Positions 15,129-22,391 of a stretch of DNA of 29,314 nucleotides are shown here, in pieces. Each line of letters starts with the position of its first letter. The first letter of the stretch is position 1. Source of the stretch: Firmicutes bacterium UBA6811 (GTDB lineage: Bacteria; Bacillota; SHA-98; UBA4971); the NCBI GenBank assembly GCA_002452295.1, contig DKEX01000140.1, positions 5,585 through 34,898 on the forward strand, in the 5' to 3' direction. The translations under genes were made by a program, and so were the position numbers. The notes beneath the pieces were generated by a model. That model had not been told where the DNA came from. It did not search any database and saw nothing but the letters and a program-made list of their open reading frames with translations.

Positions 15129-16760
15129 TTATAATACCACAGGGTTCGCGCCGGGCCTTGCTTCGTGCCGCGCGTAGGAAGGCAGGATCATCGGGGAAAC
15201 CCTGCCCCTCGCGATGCCCGCGGCGTCGAGCTCCTCGTGGTAGCGTCTCACGTGCTCCAGCGTAAGCCGCCCGGGCTTTACGCTCCGTGCCCGCTCGGAT
15301 GCGGCCGCCCCGGCGCGCCTGCCGAAGACCACCACGTCGAGGAGGGAGTTGCCCATGAGGCGGTTCCGCCCGTGAACCCCACCCGATGTCTCCCCGGCCA
15401 CGAAGAGGTTCTCGATACGAGTGCCGGTATCGTCGGCTATCTCGACGCCGCCGTTCTGGTAGTGCAGAGTCGGGTACACGAGTATGGGGTCCCTCCTCAT
15501 GTCGATCCCGAAACGCCTGTACTGGCGGAACATGGCCGGAAGAGCCCTCTGGATCGCGCCATCGCCGTGGATGTGCTCTATCATTGGCGAGTCGAGCCAC
15601 ACCCCGGGCTGCCCCGTTCCGGTCACTACCCCCCTGTCCCGCTCCAGGCACTCGCGGAGGATGGCGCTGGAGACGGCGTCTCTCGTTTCGAGCGGGTACA
15701 CGAACTGCTCGCCGTGGGTGTTCACAAGCTGGGCGCCCAGGCCCCGGACTTTCTCGGTGATGAGCAGGCCCACGATCTGCTCGGGGTGCGCCGCGCCCGT
15801 CGGGTGGAATTGCGTCGCATCCAGGAAGATGAGGTTCGCCCCCATGCGGTACGCCATGACGAGGCCATCAGCGGTAGCGCCGTAGTGGTTCGTGGTGGGG
15901 AACCCGGCGACATGGAGCCTTCCGAATCCTCCCGTGGCGAGGATCACCGTCTTTGCGCGCACCACGAAGAAGTCCCTCGTCTCGAGGTTCATGAGCACGG
16001 CCCCCGTGCATCTGCCCTCGCCGTCGGACAGAAGCTCGATAGCGGGCGAGAACTCCACCACCGGGATCTGCCTGTTCCTCACCTCGTCGCGGAGCGTGCG
16101 CATGATCTCGGCGCCGGAGTAGTCGCGCGCGGCGTGCATGCGCTTGCGCGACGTGCCCCCTCCATGCTGGGTGGTCATGGTGCCGTCGGGCTCCTTGTCG
16201 AACATGCATCCGAGGTCCTCGAGCCACTTTATCACGAGGGGTGCGTCGTGGACCAGCGCCCTCACGAGGTCGGGCTTGTTCAGGAACCCGCCCCCGCCGA
16301 TGACGTCGAGGTAGTGGATCATCGGCGAGTCGTTCTCCTTGTCCGCGGCCTGGATGCCGCCCTGGGCCATCATGGTGTTGGCGTCGCCCAGCCTGAGCTT
16401 TGTGACCTGGAGGACGTTGGCCCCGGCCGCATGGGCCATCAGAGACGCTGACGATCCCGCCCCCCCACCGCCCACCACCAGCACGTCCACGTCGTAGTCG
16501 ATCCTGTCGAGAGGGAAGGTGTCAGGGTCGAGCCTGCTCCCGGCCTCGAGGATGTCCACGAGCTCGTGGGGCATCATCGCGCCGCGCGAAGCCCCCACCT
16601 TCACCGGACGCATGGTGTCGGGGCGAAAGTCCGGGTGGAACTTCCTGAGGAGGTCCTGCTTCTCCGAGGGGCTGAGTCTCGCGTGCTTCTCGGCGTACCT
16701 CCTCTCCCTCGACGCCTCCACGAGCCGAATCGACTCTGTCATCTGCGGTGTGTAGGACAC
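15129..16760 (-). CDS. frdA: Soluble fumarate reductase / succinate dehydrogenase-type flavoprotein
   Basis: This 543-residue protein is of the FrdA/SdhA/NadB group. The FAD dinucleotide motif is GGGGAGSSAS near residue 97, after an unusual N-terminal extension of about 90 charged residues. The fumarate-site residues of the family are present: His299 (QFHPTG), Arg340 (LETRDAVS, equivalent of the proton-donor Arg), His413 (LHYQNGG) and Arg447 (GRNRLMGNSLLD). The His that carries covalent FAD in respiratory enzymes (SHT before the GG) is Asn128 here (ANTMMAQGG), so FAD should be non-covalent. No membrane-anchor gene lies nearby. The first ATG, two codons upstream, sits directly on the AGGAGGG sequence; the GTG at 16760 is at proper distance and is preferred. 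It follows the iron-sulfur subunit by 11 bases. Direction of catalysis is inferred, not shown. Confidence 0.88.
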   Translation of the reverse strand: MSYTPQMTESIRLVEASRERRYAEKHARLSPSEKQDLLRKFHPDFRPDTMRPVKVGASRGAMMPHELVDILEAGSRLDPDTFPLDRIDYDVDVLVVGGGGAGSSASLMAHAAGANVLQVTKLRLGDANTMMAQGGIQAADKENDSPMIHYLDVIGGGGFLNKPDLVRALVHDAPLVIKWLEDLGCMFDKEPDGTMTTQHGGGTSRKRMHAARDYSGAEIMRTLRDEVRNRQIPVVEFSPAIELLSDGEGRCTGAVLMNLETRDFFVVRAKTVILATGGFGRLHVAGFPTTNHYGATADGLVMAYRMGANLIFLDATQFHPTGAAHPEQIVGLLITEKVRGLGAQLVNTHGEQFVYPLETRDAVSSAILRECLERDRGVVTGTGQPGVWLDSPMIEHIHGDGAIQRALPAMFRQYRRFGIDMRRDPILVYPTLHYQNGGVEIADDTGTRIENLFVAGETSGGVHGRNRLMGNSLLDVVVFGRRAGAAASERARSVKPGRLTLEHVRRYHEELDAAGIARGRVSPMILPSYARHEARPGANPVVL

Positions 16761-16771
16761 CTGCATCCCTC

Positions 16772-17452
16772 CTACTCGGGCTCGATGTCGCGCTCGTTGT
16801 AGAGCCTCTCGAGCTCGGCCCGGTCCAGCCTCGCCATGTCATCGAGGGCCTGGTCGAACTTACCGCCCTGGATCTCCCCGACCCTCGCGGCGAGGTGCTG
16901 CGCCCTCGGCGCAATGTGCCTCGCGTAGAGCCGCCGCGCGAGGATGGCGATGTTGTACTGCACGGTCTCCGCCGGGCAGCGCGCGGCGCATAGGCCGCAC
17001 ATCAGGCAATCGAAGGACATGTCGGCCACCCGCGCGATGTCGCCCCGCATGGCCGCAGCCATGTAGTTCATGACATCCAGGTCTTGCGGGCAAACCTTCG
17101 TGCACGTGTTGCACCCGAGACACCTCGAGAGCTCCGGGTACATTTTCAGGAGGTTGCCCAGGGTCGGGCGGATCTCCTCGATGTTATAGGTGGCCTTGTT
17201 CGCCGGAAAGACGGGTATCTGCGTGAGGTACATCCCATCTTCGACTATCGTCTGGCAGGCGAGGCCCACCTTGATCCTGTAGTCGCCCGGCATGCGATAA
17301 ACGGTGCCGCACGCGCCGCAAAACCCGCCGCGACACCCGCAACCCCGAATGAACTGGTAGCCGGCGTACTCCATCGCCTTCATGATGGTGAGCCCTTTCG
17401 GCACCTCGTGCGCCTTCCCCATGATGAAGACCCTGACCATCTCCTGTGCCAT
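16772..17452 (-). CDS. frdB: Fumarate reductase iron-sulfur subunit, 2Fe-2S plus HdrC-like dicluster
   Basis: This protein of about 226 residues has an N-terminal plant-type ferredoxin domain (FIRGCGCRGGFCGACG near residue 35, later LACQ) as in FrdB/SdhB, followed by two full four-Cys motifs, CLGCNTCTKVCP and CLMCGLCAARCP. Having four Cys in both suggests two [4Fe-4S] clusters rather than the [3Fe-4S] seen in respiratory FrdB. Unlike methanogen TfrB there is no C-terminal CCG (HdrB-like) domain. It should carry electrons from the Hdr module to the flavoprotein encoded immediately after it. The C-terminal 60 residues are charged and helical. The ATG at 17452 is preceded by GGAGG at about 11 bases; an in-frame ATG four codons later is possible. 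Confidence 0.85.
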   Translation of the reverse strand: MAQEMVRVFIMGKAHEVPKGLTIMKAMEYAGYQFIRGCGCRGGFCGACGTVYRMPGDYRIKVGLACQTIVEDGMYLTQIPVFPANKATYNIEEIRPTLGNLLKMYPELSRCLGCNTCTKVCPQDLDVMNYMAAAMRGDIARVADMSFDCLMCGLCAARCPAETVQYNIAILARRLYARHIAPRAQHLAARVGEIQGGKFDQALDDMARLDRAELERLYNERDIEPE

Positions 17453-17486
17453 CCCCGTCACCACCTCCTGACCGCGGCGCCCGGGC

Positions 17487-18632
17487 CTACCTCGGCTCGA
17501 GCTCTTGCTCCCTGAATGTTGTGAACGGCAGTTCGTCATCGAGGCTTCTCCCCGGGACGTATCCGAACAGCTCCTGCGTGCGCCTGGATGCCATCGCGAA
17601 CAGCCGGAAGATCGGCAGGTGGGCCGGGCACGCCTGCTCGCACTGGCCGCACCCCACGCACGACAGGGACATGTGGTTCATCCTGGTAAGATGGTACAGC
17701 ATCGTCTCGGACGGCATCTTGAGAGCGCCTTTCCGGCCGGCCCAGCGCAGGAACTGGCCTGTCTCGTGCTCAAAGGTGTCGGTGTCGAACACGCACTCCC
17801 GGCAATAGCACACAGGGCAGGCAACACGGCAGTTGTGGCAGCCTGTGCACGCCGCAAGCTCTCTCGCGAAGGCCCCGATGCCGGGGACGCCAGGGACGCC
17901 GGAGACGCCGGGCGCCGCCGGGTCCGGGCCCTCGGCCGTCGCCGCGCCGCGCCGCGCCCCCTTGAGGAAAGCGTCGCAGGCCTCCTGCCGTTCCTGGACA
18001 AGCGCCTGCACGGCCTCCCTGCGTTTTCGCCCCGCGCCCTCCCCGCTTGCAAGGCCAAGTTCCTCCATCACTGCGGCCACAGCCGGGTCGAGCCGCTCGT
18101 GAACGGACATGACGATGCCCTCGGAATCGTCCAGCCCGATGAGTCCGAGCGTGATGCCGGGGAGCCCGTCCTCGAGCGGGGCCGGGTTCTGGCAGACCCG
18201 ACACGCCTCCCTGAACTCCAGGCCGTCGACGTTCCCGGCCGCCTGCCTGTACGCCACCGGGTCGTATGTGCCCGCGCAGTCCATGCCGATGGCCACGACG
18301 TTCTCGGGCGCCGCCTGCTTCAGCTTCACGAGCTCGACCAGCGCCCGCGCCTCGCACGGCCGAAGGAGCGCCGCCACCCTGCCCGAGGGCCGCTTGCGCA
18401 CGACCTCCGACACCAGCGTCGCCGCGCTGGAAGGCATGACAGGCGCCAGCGGCCGGGCGGCCTCCTCCACGAGGCGCGGGTCCTTCGCTAGAACGTGCGT
18501 TATCACTCCCGGCGCCGCCTCCACCGGGACCACGAGCGCGTCTACGGCCCCAACATCGAGCAGCTTCGCGAGAAACCTCGAAAGCGCTTTTTCTCTCCCG
18601 TCCTGTCCACTTGCGATCAGAAGGTCTTTCAT
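17487..18632 (-). CDS. FrhB/FdhB-like protein with C-terminal HdrC-like iron-sulfur domain
   Basis: This 381-residue protein is built of two parts. The N-terminal 200 residues resemble the F420-hydrogenase/dehydrogenase beta family (LLRPCEARALVELVKL followed by VVAIGMDCAGTY). A repeat-coded Pro/Gly/Val linker (about 230-250) leads to a C-terminal dicluster region, CTGCHNCRVACPVCYC and CVGCGQCEQACP, of HdrC type. FrhB relatives bind FAD and accept electrons from F420, formate-derived carriers, NAD(P)H or ferredoxin depending on the protein; the donor here cannot be read from sequence. It lies between mvhD and the fumarate reductase genes, so an electron-entry subunit of the Hdr complex is the natural inference. 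The ATG is six bases after GAGGTG. Confidence 0.78.
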   Translation of the reverse strand: MKDLLIASGQDGREKALSRFLAKLLDVGAVDALVVPVEAAPGVITHVLAKDPRLVEEAARPLAPVMPSSAATLVSEVVRKRPSGRVAALLRPCEARALVELVKLKQAAPENVVAIGMDCAGTYDPVAYRQAAGNVDGLEFREACRVCQNPAPLEDGLPGITLGLIGLDDSEGIVMSVHERLDPAVAAVMEELGLASGEGAGRKRREAVQALVQERQEACDAFLKGARRGAATAEGPDPAAPGVSGVPGVPGIGAFARELAACTGCHNCRVACPVCYCRECVFDTDTFEHETGQFLRWAGRKGALKMPSETMLYHLTRMNHMSLSCVGCGQCEQACPAHLPIFRLFAMASRRTQELFGYVPGRSLDDELPFTTFREQELEPR

Positions 18633-18687
18633 GGTCACACCTCGATATTGCGTATGTCAGGGGCCGCAATGCGCGCGACAGGTGCGT

Positions 18688-19119
18688 CTACGCGAGCCAC
18701 AGCGCCCTCGCCGGATTGGGCCCCATGGCCTTCAGCGCCGCCGTCATGTCGCGCACCGTCTGGGCGAAAAGCGCGCCCTCGCTTGCGCTGATGAACCTGA
18801 ACCAGACGCGGCGGCTGTCGATCCCGAACTCGTCGAGGATCGCCCCGAGAACCCCCAGGCGGCGCCTGGCCTTGTAGTTCCCATTCACGTAGTGGCAGTC
18901 GCCGGGATGGCACCCTCCCACCAGGACGCCATCGGCGCCGTCGAGCAGCGCCTTAAGTATGTACATTGGATCCACCGACCCTGAGCACATGACGCGGATC
19001 GGCCGTACGTTCGGCGGGTACTGGAGCCTCGACACCCCGGCGAGGTCAGCCCCGGTGTAGGTGCACCAGTTGCACAGGAATGCGACGATCCTCGGCTCGA
19101 ACTCTTCGCCAGCTCCCAT
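18688..19119 (-). CDS. mvhD: MvhD-type [2Fe-2S] electron-transfer subunit
   Basis: This 143-residue protein has family length and motifs: FLCNWCTYTGADLAG near residue 14, RVMCSGSVDPMYILKALLDGADGV and GGCHPGDCHYVNGNYKA near 69, with the conserved Cys residues for one [2Fe-2S] cluster. In methanogens MvhD connects hydrogenase to HdrA; bacterial Hdr complexes keep MvhD with other donors. The ATG is seven bases after AGGGGA. It lies 38 bases after the double hdrA and 55 before the FrhB-like gene. No hydrogenase gene is in the window, so the donor side is probably the FrhB-like protein. Confidence 0.93.
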   Translation of the reverse strand: MGAGEEFEPRIVAFLCNWCTYTGADLAGVSRLQYPPNVRPIRVMCSGSVDPMYILKALLDGADGVLVGGCHPGDCHYVNGNYKARRRLGVLGAILDEFGIDSRRVWFRFISASEGALFAQTVRDMTAALKAMGPNPARALWLA

Positions 19120-19157
19120 AACCGTTCCCCTTTCCTCGCCGCATCAGCAGCGCCGGA

Positions 19158-22100
19158 TCACCCGAACGCCACGTCCAGCGCAGCCATGACGCGCTCCGCC
19201 TCGAACCCGGCATGCCAGGCCGCACCCGAAGGGCACGCCGCCTGGCAGGCCCCGCAGCCCCGGCAAAGGTACTCGTCCACCAGCGCCACCATCGTCTCGG
19301 GGTCGATCGACCTGGCGTCGTAGGGACACACCTCCACGCACACCCCGCACCCCGCGCAGCGCCTCGCGCAGACGCCCGAAACGTGGGCGACGGTGTGCGC
19401 CTCCCGCGCCGCGAGATACACCCCCGCGCGCGCCGCGGCAGCCTGGGCCGAGACGAGCGCGTCGGTGAGGAGCCCCGGCGCCCTCGCAAGACCGCATACG
19501 TAAACGCCGGGCGCGAGGAAGTCCACGGGCTGCACTTTCACGTTCGCCTCGGTGAAGAAGCCGTGGTCGCCAACGGGCACTCCGAGGTCCCTCGCAAGCC
19601 CCGGGTCGGCGGCGCCCTCCACCCCTGTGGAGAGCACCACGAGGTCGCCCGGTATGAGAAGGGTCTCTCCCAGCACCTCGTCGTGGACCTCCACCATCTG
19701 CCGCCCGCCGTCCGGGCCGCCGGTATCCCCGACCAGCTTTGGCTGCGAGCCGTCGGGGTACCTCACGAACACCACACCCATCTCCCGCGCCTGCTCGTAG
19801 TAGACTTCAGACAGCCCCGGCACGCGAATGTCGCGGTGCAGCACGTAAACCTCAACGTCGGGCCGCTCCGCCTTCAGCCTGATGGCGTTCTTGATCGCCT
19901 GCGAGCAACAGACCTGGCTGCAATAGGGCCTTGCGCTGTCGCGCGATCCCGCACACTGTATCATGACGACACTATGCAGATCGCAAGCGACATCGCACGA
20001 CGGCCAGAGACGCGCCTCGAGGTTCGTCTGCGTCAGAACGCCAGGCGTGCCTGCGACGCCAGGCGCGCTTTCCACGCCAGATCCCGCGAAAGACTCAGGC
20101 ACGGGCGCCTCCACCCCGCCGGTAGCCATGATGACGGCGCCGCAGTCGATCTCGGCCGCGGCACCCCCGGGCCCCTCCGCAATCGTTGCGTGAAACCCGC
20201 CGTCCCTCCGCCTTACGGACGCCACATGGGACGAGGTATGAATGGTGATGCGCTTGTCAGACCGGACCCGCTCCTCGAGCCTCTCCAGGATCTCGCGGAC
20301 GTCGGTTCCGTCGAGCGTGCGCGCAAGACGCCGCGCCCTGCCGCCGAGCACGCCCTCTTTCTCCACAAGGTGGACGTCGTGACCAACGTCGGCAAGGGAC
20401 GCCGCGGCCTCCATGCCTGCCGGGCCCCCGCCGATGACCACCGCGCCCCCCGGAATTCTCCTCGCCCGTTCCAGGAGCGGCTTCGCGAGACGCGCTCTGG
20501 CAACGGCCATGGCCACGAGGTCGAGGGCCTTTCGCGTCGCCTCCCCGGAATCGCCGTGGACCCAGCCGCACTGCTCGCGGACGTTCGCGGCCTCGACCAG
20601 CCCCCGGGCAATCCCGACCCGCGAAGGCTCGGCTTCGATGACCTCCTGGACATCCCTGGGCGAGCAGGCTGCGACCACCACCCTGTTGACCCGGTGGGAT
20701 GCGACCTCCCGCGCAAGGGCCTCGAGGCCATCCCGCCTGCACAGGGACGGCACCTCCCGCACGGCCACCACATCGTACATGGCATCTGCGGCCACGGCCC
20801 CGGCAAGCTCACCCGGGTTCAGGGACCCCATGGGTGAGTCACACCTGCACACGAACACGCCGATCCTCGGCCCCTCCGTCTGCGTCCCTGCCTCCGCCTC
20901 CGCCTGCGTCTCCGCCCCGGACGGCCCCTCTGAAGCGCCCTCCCGGACCAGAGCCTGGGCATCTGCCGCGGGATGGGCCTGGACCGGCCACTCGTCGCCA
21001 TCAGGCTCGGGTCCCACGGCCCGCAGCGCCTGGAGCGCGCACGCCCCCGCCCACATGATGGCCGTGGGGATGTCCTGCGGGCCTGCGGCCCCGCCGCACA
21101 CGTAGATGCCCGGGCGCGAGGTCTTGACCCGCGATCGTCCTTGAGGAAGCGGCCTTATGAACCCGAACTCGTCCGTCTCCACTCCCAGCACTCCGGCGAG
21201 TGCGCCGAGATCCCTTCCCGGGACGAGGCCGTTCGAGAGCACCACGAGGTCGAACTCCTCGCGCAGCACTCTGCCGCCGGCCTCGCCGGACACCTGAAGG
21301 GCGCCGCTCCTCCTTTCGACAGCCGATACCCTGCAGTTCTCAAATTTCACCCCGAGCGACCTCGCCCGGGCGTAATACTCCTCATACCCCTTGCCGAGGG
21401 CCCTGACATCCATGTAGAAGACCTTCACCCGGGTATCCGGCGCAAGGGTCTTTGCGATGATGGCCTCCTTGATCGCATACATGCAGCACACCGACGAGCA
21501 GTACTGGTTTCCGGAGGACCTGTTCCGCGAGCCCACGCACTGGACAAAAGCGATGCTGCCCGGGGCTTTGCCGTCCGACGGCCGGGCGAGGCGCCCCCCC
21601 GTGGGGCCCGACGCGCTCACGATCCTCTCGAGCTCGAGGCCGGTGATCACGTTCTTCGAGGGATCGTATGAGTACTCGGGGCGCGCGCGCGGGTCGCACA
21701 TGGTTACCCCCGGGCTCGCGATGACCGCCCCCACCTCGATGTCCGTCGAGGTGCCCTCGGCATCGAGATCTATGGAGCCTCTCGGGCAGACCCGGGCGCA
21801 CTCCCCGCACCTCGTGCATGCCGCGTCGTCCAGGGCGAAGCCACCTGGCACGGCGCGGTGGCCCGGCCGCCAGATCGCCTTGCGCTGGCTCGACCCCAGG
21901 TAGGTCGGCACGCTGACATCGACGGGGCAGGCTTTCTCGCACTCGCCGCAGCCATCGCACAGGTCCCGCTTCACGAACTCGGGGCGTGTCGCGACGCGCA
22001 CGCGGAACTCTCCGATGTCCCCGGAAACCGCCGTCACGCTACTGTTCACCATGAGCGTGATGCGCGGGTGTCTCTCCACCTCGATCACCGGGCAGTAGGC

Positions 22101-22307
22101 CGGGTTGGCCGGGGACATGTGGCAGACCCCGCAGCTATGTGTCGGAAAGGTCCTGTCGAGGAGGCTCCACAGCCCGCCGACCGTGGGGGATGAGTCCACC
22201 AGGTATACCTGCACCCCCGCGGCGGCCAGGATGAGGGAGGCGTGCATGCCAGCCACGCCGCCGCCCACAACCAGCACCGACCTGTTCAGATGAGCTTCAG
22301 GTACCAT
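19158..22307 (-). CDS. hdrA: Double HdrA (tandem HdrA-HdrA fusion)
   Basis: One continuous frame of about 1049 residues holds two HdrA-like modules. Module 1 (about 10-430) starts directly with an FAD fold (VLVVGGGVAGMHAS) and carries the inserted dicluster ferredoxin (CDGCGECEKACP and CTRCGECARVCP) but lacks the N-terminal HdrA domain. An Ala/Glu/Thr/Gly-rich, repeat-coded linker follows. Module 2 begins with the N-terminal domain (IGVFVCRCDSP, VVAACSPRDVQEV), then a second FAD fold (VVIGGGPAGMEAAAS) without the inserted ferredoxin, and ends with two clusters (CAGCGVCVEVCP and CRGCGACQAACP). Both modules keep the family Cys pair region (YCSSVCC and YCSQVCC). HdrA flavin is the bifurcation site in methanogen complexes. 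The preferred ATG has only a weak ribosome binding site; a GTG four codons upstream is the alternative. The intact frame argues against an assembly join. Confidence 0.88.
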   Translation of the reverse strand: MVPEAHLNRSVLVVGGGVAGMHASLILAAAGVQVYLVDSSPTVGGLWSLLDRTFPTHSCGVCHMSPANPAYCPVIEVERHPRITLMVNSSVTAVSGDIGEFRVRVATRPEFVKRDLCDGCGECEKACPVDVSVPTYLGSSQRKAIWRPGHRAVPGGFALDDAACTRCGECARVCPRGSIDLDAEGTSTDIEVGAVIASPGVTMCDPRARPEYSYDPSKNVITGLELERIVSASGPTGGRLARPSDGKAPGSIAFVQCVGSRNRSSGNQYCSSVCCMYAIKEAIIAKTLAPDTRVKVFYMDVRALGKGYEEYYARARSLGVKFENCRVSAVERRSGALQVSGEAGGRVLREEFDLVVLSNGLVPGRDLGALAGVLGVETDEFGFIRPLPQGRSRVKTSRPGIYVCGGAAGPQDIPTAIMWAGACALQALRAVGPEPDGDEWPVQAHPAADAQALVREGASEGPSGAETQAEAEAGTQTEGPRIGVFVCRCDSPMGSLNPGELAGAVAADAMYDVVAVREVPSLCRRDGLEALAREVASHRVNRVVVAACSPRDVQEVIEAEPSRVGIARGLVEAANVREQCGWVHGDSGEATRKALDLVAMAVARARLAKPLLERARRIPGGAVVIGGGPAGMEAAASLADVGHDVHLVEKEGVLGGRARRLARTLDGTDVREILERLEERVRSDKRITIHTSSHVASVRRRDGGFHATIAEGPGGAAAEIDCGAVIMATGGVEAPVPESFAGSGVESAPGVAGTPGVLTQTNLEARLWPSCDVACDLHSVVMIQCAGSRDSARPYCSQVCCSQAIKNAIRLKAERPDVEVYVLHRDIRVPGLSEVYYEQAREMGVVFVRYPDGSQPKLVGDTGGPDGGRQMVEVHDEVLGETLLIPGDLVVLSTGVEGAADPGLARDLGVPVGDHGFFTEANVKVQPVDFLAPGVYVCGLARAPGLLTDALVSAQAAAARAGVYLAAREAHTVAHVSGVCARRCAGCGVCVEVCPYDARSIDPETMVALVDEYLCRGCGACQAACPSGAAWHAGFEAERVMAALDVAFG

Positions 22308-22391
22308 CGTCAGGATCACACCTCATCAAGAGCTATGTGGCCGTGGTCGCCCAGCCGGCGGCACCCCGGCCGCCCGGCCCTGCCTGTCGGG

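Noticed and set aside
15129..17452. Annotation as methanogen thiol:fumarate reductase TfrAB
   Set aside because: The iron-sulfur subunit lacks the CCG domain that handles CoM and CoB thiols, and nothing else in the window points to a methanogen.
19212..20837. A 541-codon open frame on plus, opposite the double hdrA
   Set aside because: The composition is that of an antisense shadow, with no recognisable domain. The minus strand has clear FAD and iron-sulfur motifs throughout.
19158..22307. The double HdrA as two genes merged by a sequencing error
   Set aside because: The frame is continuous, the linker has the same simple-repeat style as other linkers here, and no ribosome binding site or start is evident before module 2. 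It is kept as a fusion, though other assemblies should be compared.
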